NCBI GenBank assembly: GCA_013115125.1
Contig: JABANN010000358.1
Coordinates: forward strand, 1 to 35,722
Origin: Perkinsus olseni
Lineage: Eukaryota; Perkinsozoa; Perkinsida
Direction of reading: 5' to 3'
Length of the DNA stretch: 35,722 nt
Part shown: positions 28,742 through 35,722 of the stretch, in pieces
How the letters are laid out: each line of letters opens with the position of its first letter
How positions within the stretch are numbered: the first letter of the stretch is position 1
Notes under the pieces: model-generated
The model's input: only the letters and a program-made list of their open reading frames with translations
The model's database searches: none
Told to the model about the DNA's origin: nothing
Made by a program: the position numbers and the translations under genes

Positions 28742-29648
28742 TTGAAGTCTATCGTTTTCTCGCGTGAGATTCTCACAGTGAGCTACGTTGAAGCATCACC
28801 GATCTTCCCGCTAGGGTTTTCATTAATCACTGCCTCCATGCATCGGGTACTACCAGCCACTCAAATGCCCGAGGTCTACGAAAGAAGGATCTTCCCTTTC
28901 GCTCCGTCCCCAACACCTTCGGCGCGGATTCTTAGTGGCCACTCAAGCGGTGAGGGCGTGTCGCTGTTCGACTTGACCAGTCGTCGGAGGCCTACAAGGT
29001 GCAGCCGCCCTCAGGTCGGAACAGCCGCAGGCGGTCAACTTCTGAGCCTCGATCCGCTCGAAGAGGGAGGGTTTCCATGGCCAGAATAGAGGCTGATCGA
29101 ATCATCGAGAAGCCCCAAATGACCATCGGAGGTCGCGAGGCGGTTGGTTGTCGCATCTTGCACGACGGGAGAGTCCCTATTTCAGGTTGGGAGGCGACCA
29201 TCCCCGGCCCAGCAGGACAGGGCACCCTCGGCAGCAGAGCTCAAGGATACCCAGAACACCACTACGGGGAAGGGAACGAGTAGCCATTCACCTTCATGGG
29301 CTTGCCTGTAGCGGTGTTCAGGACCTAAACTTTAGGTTCGGTCATTGGTCAACAGCGAATGATGTGCATCCTCTGATAGCGTATGGGCAGCTAGGCAGAT
29401 GGAGCCTCTCTAACAGAGAGTATGGAGGACATTATTATCATCCCGAGCAAGAGTGAGTATCTTAGGTTTAACCTGGCTCCTCGTAACAGTGCACCCTGCA
29501 GGTATAAAGTGGCACAAAATCCCCGAATGCCGAACCTTGTGGTGAGTCGAAGTCAGCTGGACAGGTTTCGGACCGATACCAATCTCATGTTTGACTGATG
29601 ATACTGTACCAGCCGCTCGTTGTGTCCCTCAAAGAGGTGTTCAGTTGA
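28742..29648 (+). CDS. Uncharacterised multi-exon gene, 3' end resolved
   Basis: The last three exons are firm: 29336-29452, 29502-29541 and 29613-29648, and they join in frame to one ending at 29279. The C-terminus reads FGHWSTANDVHPLIAYGQ, then a Tyr/His-rich patch REYGGHYYHPEQEYK and a short hydrophobic end PLVVSLKEVFS. Upstream, an Arg/Ser-rich segment leads to MARIEADRIIEKPQM and GGREAVGCRILHDG. The exons before about 29000 are not fixed; the first boundary given here is only where coding character starts. The family is not recognised. The 49-nt intron 29453-29501 carries the reverse form of the shared intron motif directly after its donor. Confidence 0.55.
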
Positions 29649-30433
29649 GTGGCAAACAGCAATAGTGAGGGCAATGGAGATTCGCCTGAAGAGCGTCTCT
29701 CAGTGGGAGCCCTAAGGATTCATGCGGGACCAGTTGATAACCGTTGCAAACCTAGGCTCGATCGCTGCTCTCCGCCCAAAACTCAACTCGCACTGTCCTG
29801 CCGATCGAACCTGAGCCGGGCATCCGGTTGCCATCCACAAGCTGGTAATTGGCACGTTCTGTTTAGGGTATCAAACAAGGTGCTCCACACGGTTCCGCAG
29901 AGGCACCGACTGGAAACCCTCTTCTCGACACAGAGTTTACGTTATTCAAGTTGAATGATCCAAGTTATGTTGCTTGATTCAACATCTATATCACCGGTTC
30001 GCATGTACTATTTGAACTGTACTTGCTCGTCGGAAATTTTCGTGCAGCCAAATGCTACCATTCGAACACTGACCTTCTAAAGGTCACCTTCACCTCAAGA
30101 GTACAAAACACTCTGAACTCGCTAAACAGTGTCCTTCGCGTGTTTGAAGCATCGCACCCTCCGTAGGATTTGCTGTCAGACAGTCTACGAGTTTTCATCC
30201 GTTGCTGGATGGTTCTTTCTTGCGGAGCAGCAATATATGACGAACAAGGCAGCGCGCAGCCAGGACCGAACTCTTGAACTATCCTATTAGTTCCGAGCAG
30301 TCACTAAAACTATCCCCACTTCAAACGCAGTAACTGCTGAGATGACACACTGCGTTGAACATGCAGTAAACTTATCGAACAACGACATCGGTGGGGATCC
30401 AACGCTAGCGGAATCAGCACCATGGTAGAAAAG
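29649..30433. other. Intergenic region
   Basis: It holds the 3' flank of the preceding gene and the 3' flank of the minus-strand ORF. A plus-strand frame at 29649-29954 starts right after the previous stop, lacks splice partners and is probably chance. No repeat or RNA gene was seen. Confidence 0.5.
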
Positions 30434-31204
30434 CTATTGGGTATCCAGCCTTGGCCTCTTCAAAGGCGGTTCCTCGTCTTGTTCAGCGGATGGGCCCCTC
30501 TCTATGTGAGACAGTTGATCGGCCGTCTGCTGCACAATTTCTCTGAAACCATTTTCTGCGTATCTAAGCGCGATACTTGTCGAACCGAGCTGAAGGTGCC
30601 AGGAATTGACGTAACTAAGGACGATGCTATTGGCGTGTAACCCTGCAAGATTGAACACCCTCGCAGCGGCTGCGACCGAGGCTTGAAGTGTACCGGCATC
30701 CAACGATGTATCCAATTGCCAGAAGCCCTTAGTGTCCAGACCGGGTACCTTTTGTTCTACGCTACGGTACACCAGCGGGAGGGGTGGAAGCGAGAGGCTA
30801 GCAACGTACAAGGGCAATATCCCACCAGGTTTTGTGTACTTCATGTAAGGGACGTTGTGAGTGGGCACTATCGGTTCTATCGAGAGATGATGGAGATCTA
30901 GCTGTGCTCGCGCTTCGTCCAGGCTGGTCCTCGTGATGTTTAAGAACACGCCGTCGACTTTGCCAACCGCACCAGCACTTACCATGAGACCGGGCACCGG
31001 TAGGAGGAAGCGGTTCAGTACGAGAGGGATACGTGAAGCACCCTGCCGTGGTTCATTCGCCGAGGCCACGACGGGTGAAGTGGGACTCGATGGCGCCGAG
31101 TACTCGAGCTCAACCGGCAGTACGAGCTCAACTGAACTGCGCCTCACCACCACCACCCCCACCCCCACCTTCCTTCCCAAGAAGAGGACCCAACTCGCAT
31201 TCAT
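30434..31204 (-). CDS. Uncharacterised 256-aa protein, single open frame
   Basis: A minus-strand frame from an ATG at 31204 to a TAG at 30434 is open for 256 codons with no need for introns, unlike its neighbours. A GTG run encodes a Val/Gly string near residues 13-20. The middle (VDGVFLNITRTSLDEARAQL; VPYMKYTKPGGILPLYVASL) looks like a folded domain. The end is acidic then basic, EEPPLKRPRLDTQ, which resembles a nuclear localisation signal. I recognise no family. Its position just before a retrotransposon and the lack of introns raise the possibility that it belongs to, or was moved by, a mobile element, but no homology shows this. Confidence 0.5.
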   Translation of the reverse strand: MNASWVLFLGRKVGVGVVVVRRSSVELVLPVELEYSAPSSPTSPVVASANEPRQGASRIPLVLNRFLLPVPGLMVSAGAVGKVDGVFLNITRTSLDEARAQLDLHHLSIEPIVPTHNVPYMKYTKPGGILPLYVASLSLPPLPLVYRSVEQKVPGLDTKGFWQLDTSLDAGTLQASVAAAARVFNLAGLHANSIVLSYVNSWHLQLGSTSIALRYAENGFREIVQQTADQLSHIERGPSAEQDEEPPLKRPRLDTQ

Positions 31205-31542
31205 TCGACATATGGCGATTCTAGTTCTCGCGAAGATAACTTGTTATCGTATGTTAAATACGGGGACGCGAGCGGCGCTTCAGTGCGTGGCTGACGGGGA
31301 CATGTCACACACTCCGCGTGCGCAACCGTGGGTCGGCGTTTCGCGCACGCGTGCAAGATGCGCATGCGAGATCCACCATGGAGCTGTCAAGGTACCCTTA
31401 TGACATGTGCATAGGTCATTTCTCGTAAACGTTACGAGTCGTAAGGTCACCGAACCTAGGTGAGTAGCATTCCGCTAACGTCTTCAGTCCAAGACGTGTT
31501 AGTTTTGCTGCAGCTTTGGTCTGTCTCCAGTACCCACGTTAA
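31205..31542. other. Presumed 5' terminal region of the retrotransposon
   Basis: A 338-base non-coding stretch upstream of gag. It has a GC-rich block with GCGCACGCGTGC-like alternation and, near 31430, a small palindrome with arms TTACGA/TCGTAA. In this retrotransposon class the terminal repeats lie outside the ORFs, but the right end is outside the window, so no repeat pair can be matched and the true left end is unknown. Confidence 0.4.
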
Positions 31543-32703
31543 ATGTCCACCAGTGACGGTGATCGCAGCGAAGCGGCGAGCCTAGCCGACAGCATGGCCG
31601 AGGGCCCCGCTGAGTTCGAGGTCAACGGTATCCGTCCGCCTGACGAAGCCGCTGCCAACAACGCGGCCCCTTCCGAAGCTGGTACTCCTCCCGAGGCTCA
31701 GGCTCAGCCTGCTCTCCCGGCCGAGGCCCTGGACTTCATCAACGCGTCCATGTCCAAGGAGGCCGCCGCCGACGTCGTCGCTGTCCTGAAGAGGCGCGGT
31801 GTAACCACGCCCGCTATGCTCGAGTCGCTGGACCCCGATAACTGCACTATCTTAGCCGATGACCTAGCTGACAAGGCTAATCGTCTGGGTCTGCGTGCCG
31901 TCGGTCGTTTCTACGAGGAGAAGGCGGCCAAAAGGCGCCGCACGGTTGCTTCCACCAAGGAGAGAGATTTCGAGACCCTCCTCAGACGACTTCAGGATGA
32001 GTGTGCCGGCAAGTATGACGGGTTTCGTGTACCAGGCCGTTTCCTTCTGCCTCCTAACTTATTCTTCCGCCTCCAGAAAGGAGAAGAGGTTCACTTGGAC
32101 CAGTTGCTGGTGAGCTCTGCCGCGGCCGGCGACACCAGCCACAAGTTCACCTTCGATACGGAGGCTCAGACTTTTAAGGTCGAGGACGTCAGTGGCAAGT
32201 CCAAACCCCCGGTATGCCAGAGTGCCGGTCTCATGCTGTCCATGGCCAGATGGGGTTTGTCAGCCTCGTTATTGAACCAGCTCCAACCCATCCATGCCTT
32301 GTGCTACATGGCGAGGGTGGCGGAAGCGTGTCTCAACTGTGCCGGCGGCATCTCGGTGATGAAGGCCATAGACATCGACATGCGCTCCGAGGCACGTCGC
32401 GGTTCGAGCACGAGTCCCCTGGGGGTGCAACTGACCCAAGAGTTTGGCGACATTGTGGCTCGTCACTCTGCTGCCGGTCAAGTGGCAGCTTGTCTGTCTA
32501 CCAGCAGTCGGACTCACTCGTCTGACAAGAACGGATACTCGGGTTCTGGTCGTGGCCACAACCAAGACCGGCTCTGTCACTACTTCCCGCTTGGGAAGTG
32601 CCATGCTGGTAACAGATGCAAGTTTAAGCACGTCACGCCCGAGCAGCCAGCGGGGAGGAAAGTTAATGGCCCGAAAGACTCTCACCAGAGATCGGGTAAT
32701 TGA
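31543..32703 (+). CDS. gag-like ORF of the tyrosine-recombinase retrotransposon
   Basis: An ORF of 386 codons. The N-terminus is Ala/Glu/Pro-rich and probably disordered. A helical segment follows, then a basic KAAKRRR patch near residue 130. The C-terminus holds a CCCH-type zinc finger with spacing C-x7-C-x5-C-x3-H (CHYFPLGKC, then two further ligands), expected to bind RNA. Such fingers, rather than the CCHC knuckle of LTR elements, occur in several protist retroelements. It serves as the presumed coat or RNA-binding protein of the element. Confidence 0.75.
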   Translation: MSTSDGDRSEAASLADSMAEGPAEFEVNGIRPPDEAAANNAAPSEAGTPPEAQAQPALPAEALDFINASMSKEAAADVVAVLKRRGVTTPAMLESLDPDNCTILADDLADKANRLGLRAVGRFYEEKAAKRRRTVASTKERDFETLLRRLQDECAGKYDGFRVPGRFLLPPNLFFRLQKGEEVHLDQLLVSSAAAGDTSHKFTFDTEAQTFKVEDVSGKSKPPVCQSAGLMLSMARWGLSASLLNQLQPIHALCYMARVAEACLNCAGGISVMKAIDIDMRSEARRGSSTSPLGVQLTQEFGDIVARHSAAGQVAACLSTSSRTHSSDKNGYSGSGRGHNQDRLCHYFPLGKCHAGNRCKFKHVTPEQPAGRKVNGPKDSHQRSGN

Positions 32704-32825
32704 TATTACACGGCATATGCGCCTACGGCTCTTCGTTCTCTTTCGTCTCTCGTCTTCTGAGCTCCAATGTGAATGAGTTCGTTGATTTGGCGATGATTGT
32801 CCGTTGACACGGGTAGTCGAGTAGT

Positions 32826-35138
32826 GTGGTTCCTAGTCCAATCCGACAACACGCTATTGTTGAGTTTATAGATACGGGGGCAAGCGCGAGCCAATCTGCG
32901 ACGGACAAGCGGTCGGGGGCCACGAAGAGGAGGCGCACGACAGACGAACCTACCCACCGCGACCTGGCAAACGATGAAGAGGCACACCAGCTCGTGCAGG
33001 TAGTGGAATCCTGGTGTGACCAAGCTCGGCGAGCCGTCCAAGAAGATCTCTTCAACGATGAGAACTACAAGGACGGAGGTTTCAGTACGCTACCGGACCA
33101 AGAACTCCCAGCGGGGGTCTCGGAGAAAGCCCTCCAAGTGGGGTCTGAGATTGGCGAGATCATTCTCGAGGAGGCTAGGGGCAAGGGCCTCACGGACGTT
33201 CTCCGTTCCCTGCAGGGCGCCCCTTCGGAAGAGCAAGCGGCGACGCTGAAACGGAAAGCCGACAGCGTCGCTGAGAAGTGCAGGGGCAGAATAGCCCACC
33301 TACTACAAGCGCCCAACTCGCCGCCAAGCAATGGTAACCACATCCACTGTGACATCCTGCAGGCACTGGCTGTAGCTCTCGGGGACCAAGACGTTCAGTT
33401 TGCGAGCCTCTGCAAGGACGGGCTGCCCATTGGTATCACTGAAGAGATCCCTCCTTGCTCGTTATACCCGGCGTACCATCCCAAGCCCCAGCAGGTGTAT
33501 GAGAAACCGGGAGAACACCGGAACTACAAATCCATGAACGACTCCGAGGCCAGGGACTGCGTGGAGAAAACCCTGGAAGAAGAGCAACGGTGCGGCTTCA
33601 TCCGGCGTCTATCAGAAGAAGAGGCCAATGATCCCGGGAGGACCTTCACGCCACGGGCAGCTTTGCCGAAGGGCGAGAAGGCCTCCGATGGGTATAGGAT
33701 TATAGATGATTTTCTCAGATCAAACACGAATCTGGCGGCCGCAGTGCCAAACACTAACACCTTGCCGGGTGTTCGGGACCTAAGAAGGCTGGCCGGCTCC
33801 CTGTTGGATCGTTTCCCGGGCTCGGAGGTGGCCCCCTTCAAGCTAGATCTGAAATCAGCGTACAGGCAGCTAGGCGTGCGGCCGTCCGAACGTAAGCACC
33901 TCTGCTTCATGCATGAGTTCGGGGATGGCACCAAAGCATGGTTCGAGAACCTCTCACTCCCATTCGGACTGAATTCGTCCGGATATTGGTTTGTGAGGTT
34001 TGCCTCTCTGGCACAAAGGTGCATAACAGTTGTGCTAAAAGGGATCATGAAGCACCGGGGCATCCTCCCCGCCATAGGGGGCCTACAATACGTCGATGAC
34101 GGCTTCTGGCTCCTGTTGAAGAGCTTCTACTACGAGGCAGCGACAATAATCATCATGATGTGGCACTTGATCGGGGCCCCGGTAAGCTTCCCCAAAGTAA
34201 GGATGGGGGCGAATACGGTGGACTGCATAGGAGTCACGGTGGAGGTCACAAGTACAGCCAGGATGTCCTTCTCCATAAGAGAGGCGAAAGTCTCGAAGCT
34301 CAGGGCTATGCTGGCAGACCTGCTTAGGTCCGAGAGGGTCTCCCTTCGAGATTTACGCTCCATCACTGGGAAGTTGACACACTACACACAGCTACAGATC
34401 TTCTTGCGGGCCTACACTCAACCCTTTCACGCTCTAGAGGCGGCCATGACCCGGAAAAAGCTTATCGTGGCGAAGTGCCCAAGGAGTAGCGAGATCGGCT
34501 GCATTGCGGGATTCTTCCACCGACTCCTGGGAGAAGCCCGCTCCCTAGTTCCTGTGGGGCCCCTGGGATTCAGGACTTGTACCAGGGCTTCGACCGTCAC
34601 CATCATGGCCGACGCTTCCACCCGCGCCGTTGGGGGGGTCCTTGCCCGGTGCGCGGGCGAACCGTCGGACTACGCGGTGGAGGCAACGCCAAAGCCAGAC
34701 GTGGTCAAGTACTTCCAGTTGGAACTATCAGCATCTACGCTGGGTGAATGGACATGCCTGCTTAAAGATCCGACCATCCCGGAGGAGAGCAGGAACATCA
34801 CAGCTTTCGAGCTCGTGGCTGTTTGTTTGTCCCTGATCACGCTCGAGCGGGAGTTCGGACAGTTGGGATCTTTCAACGTGGTTATCTACACCGACAATGA
34901 GGCCGTACGCCACATCCTTTCCCGTCTCTACTCCAGGACGCCGGCTCTGGCGAAGCTACTGCGGTGCATGGCCGGGGTGCTGGCAAAAATGTCGACCACA
35001 GCTTTCGTGACTCAGAGGATCTCTACGGAGGAGAACACTGCCGCAGACATGCTCTCGCGGGTTCGGACGCCGAAGCTACCGGATACGTGGGAGAAGGTCG
35101 ATGTCAACTTGGCCCTCATAGAAGGGGAGTTGACGTAG
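32826..35138 (+). CDS. Reverse transcriptase-RNase H ORF of the retrotransposon
   Basis: An ORF of 770 codons. Reverse transcriptase marks run from about residue 270: YRIIDDF, FKLDLKSAYRQLGV, LPFGLNSS and the catalytic YVDD box in QYVDDGFW. A DIRS-type connection follows (LRDLRSITGKL), then an RNase H domain starting with MADASTRAVGGVLA, with an acidic Glu in FELVAV, YTDNEAV and a late Asp in AADMLSR. No protease or integrase domain is visible, as expected for this class. The product copies the element RNA and degrades the template. Confidence 0.9.
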   Translation: MVPSPIRQHAIVEFIDTGASASQSATDKRSGATKRRRTTDEPTHRDLANDEEAHQLVQVVESWCDQARRAVQEDLFNDENYKDGGFSTLPDQELPAGVSEKALQVGSEIGEIILEEARGKGLTDVLRSLQGAPSEEQAATLKRKADSVAEKCRGRIAHLLQAPNSPPSNGNHIHCDILQALAVALGDQDVQFASLCKDGLPIGITEEIPPCSLYPAYHPKPQQVYEKPGEHRNYKSMNDSEARDCVEKTLEEEQRCGFIRRLSEEEANDPGRTFTPRAALPKGEKASDGYRIIDDFLRSNTNLAAAVPNTNTLPGVRDLRRLAGSLLDRFPGSEVAPFKLDLKSAYRQLGVRPSERKHLCFMHEFGDGTKAWFENLSLPFGLNSSGYWFVRFASLAQRCITVVLKGIMKHRGILPAIGGLQYVDDGFWLLLKSFYYEAATIIIMMWHLIGAPVSFPKVRMGANTVDCIGVTVEVTSTARMSFSIREAKVSKLRAMLADLLRSERVSLRDLRSITGKLTHYTQLQIFLRAYTQPFHALEAAMTRKKLIVAKCPRSSEIGCIAGFFHRLLGEARSLVPVGPLGFRTCTRASTVTIMADASTRAVGGVLARCAGEPSDYAVEATPKPDVVKYFQLELSASTLGEWTCLLKDPTIPEESRNITAFELVAVCLSLITLEREFGQLGSFNVVIYTDNEAVRHILSRLYSRTPALAKLLRCMAGVLAKMSTTAFVTQRISTEENTAADMLSRVRTPKLPDTWEKVDVNLALIEGELT

Positions 35139-35347
35139 CTGCACCCGTAGCCGGGGCAGTCAGAGCGGCGCTGTGGCGGGTCTCAAGTGTGACAGAAGCT
35201 CTTCTCCCGTTTCTTGCTGGAGCATGCTGTCGTGTTATCGTAACCAGTTGGGGAGCAGGTCGGATTCACAGACTCGGCCTCACCTCCTCACACTCGGGAG
35301 ACGGGGCGGTGCCTGTAGGTTCCTAGTTATTTCTATCCATCATACAG

Positions 35348-35722
35348 ATGGCCGCACGCCGCCGGAAAGCGAGCATGTTCGTCCGCGAGGCCCAGGCACA
35401 AGGACGAAGCCTCGAGGCGGAGGTAAATGAGTTCGTGGGGAGCGCCCTGGCCAGCTCCACAAGAAAGGGTTACACAGCGGCTGAGAACCTATTCGTCAAG
35501 ATCATCTTCGGAGAAGGGGCCGTCGGCGGCGAGATCTATCCACTGTCCGGGAACCTGCTCCTACTATACATATATGTAATGTCCAAAGTGGGCTACGCGG
35601 CTTCAACGATCCGGACCTACGTGGCGGGCTTGAAAACCCGAAACATCGAGAACGGTCACAGGCTGAGTCGTCTAGCGTGCGAGAGGGCCCGGCGGGCGGT
35701 GAGAGCTGCAGAGAGACACTGC
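35348..35722 (+). CDS. Tyrosine recombinase ORF, N-terminal part, cut by window edge
   Basis: An ATG at 35348 opens a frame to the end of the window, 125 codons. After a basic start it shows the SAM-like core-binding domain of phage-type integrases: STRKGYTAAENLF, a hydrophobic LLLLYIYVM helix and YAASTIRTYVAGL. The catalytic Arg-His-Arg-Tyr half lies beyond the window. It is placed 209 bp downstream of the RNase H stop, so it is not an overlapping ORF. It would insert the circular DNA copy without target duplication. Confidence 0.8.
   Translation, partial: MAARRRKASMFVREAQAQGRSLEAEVNEFVGSALASSTRKGYTAAENLFVKIIFGEGAVGGEIYPLSGNLLLLYIYVMSKVGYAASTIRTYVAGLKTRNIENGHRLSRLACERARRAVRAAERHC

Larger units (their letters stand above)
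31543..35722 (+). mobile_element. Tyrosine-recombinase retrotransposon (DIRS/Ngaro/PAT group), right end cut by window
   Basis: Three consecutive ORFs give the order gag, reverse transcriptase plus RNase H, tyrosine recombinase. This order and the recombinase in place of a DDE integrase define the class. No methyltransferase domain is seen between RNase H and recombinase, which fits Ngaro or PAT better than DIRS proper, but this is not decisive. The visible ORFs are open, with no breaks noticed, so the copy looks whole as far as it can be seen and probably young. Terminal repeats could not be assigned. Confidence 0.85.

Noticed and set aside
1-35722. Dinoflagellate/Perkinsus spliced-leader sequence and rRNA genes, as organism markers
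   Set aside because: No convincing spliced-leader copy or rRNA segment was seen by eye, so the organism call rests on gene style only.

Overview
This looks like nuclear DNA of a compact-genome protist, most likely a perkinsozoan alveolate such as Perkinsus. That placement is inferred from gene style, not from a marker gene. The genes are short and dense on both strands. They are cut by many GT-AG introns, most of them only 37-55 nt, and almost every resolved junction keeps frame. No bacterial operon logic is present. One gene encodes a MOK-type ciliary kinase and another a CCDC13-like protein, which suggests a flagellated cell. No plastid, spliced-leader or rRNA marker was found, so the genus is a guess.

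Left third (1-8.5 kb): the 3' end of an unrecognised gene; a small tail-anchored membrane protein; a secreted protein joining a Cys-rich N-terminal region to a glycosyltransferase-like body; a METTL21-type methyltransferase; and a minus-strand secreted protein (copy C of a new family). Between these lie a 41-bp inverted repeat and a 23-bp palindrome.

Middle (8.5-20.8 kb): a MOK-family kinase in about 15 exons with a long His/Gln-rich tail; an ankyrin-repeat protein; two further secreted family members (copies A and B); and a large minus-strand coiled-coil protein.

Right (21.6-29.7 kb): an SFT2-type Golgi membrane protein in four exons (minus); a head-to-tail unknown 189-aa protein (minus); a CCDC13-type coiled-coil protein (plus); a tRNA-Arg-like gene (minus); and an unrecognised multi-exon gene (plus).

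Right edge (30.4-35.7 kb): a 256-aa unknown minus-strand ORF, then a tyrosine-recombinase retrotransposon of the DIRS/Ngaro/PAT group (gag, reverse transcriptase-RNase H, recombinase) that runs off the window. Its visible ORFs are open.

The two most interesting signals are (1) a three-copy family of small secreted proteins with a strongly conserved C-terminal block and a conserved phase-2 intron, and (2) a 15-nt motif, TTCAACCTAAGATAC, that occurs nine times. Every copy lies inside an intron, sometimes as an inverted pair, and one pair supplies a splice acceptor. This resembles introner-like elements or an extended branch-site signal.
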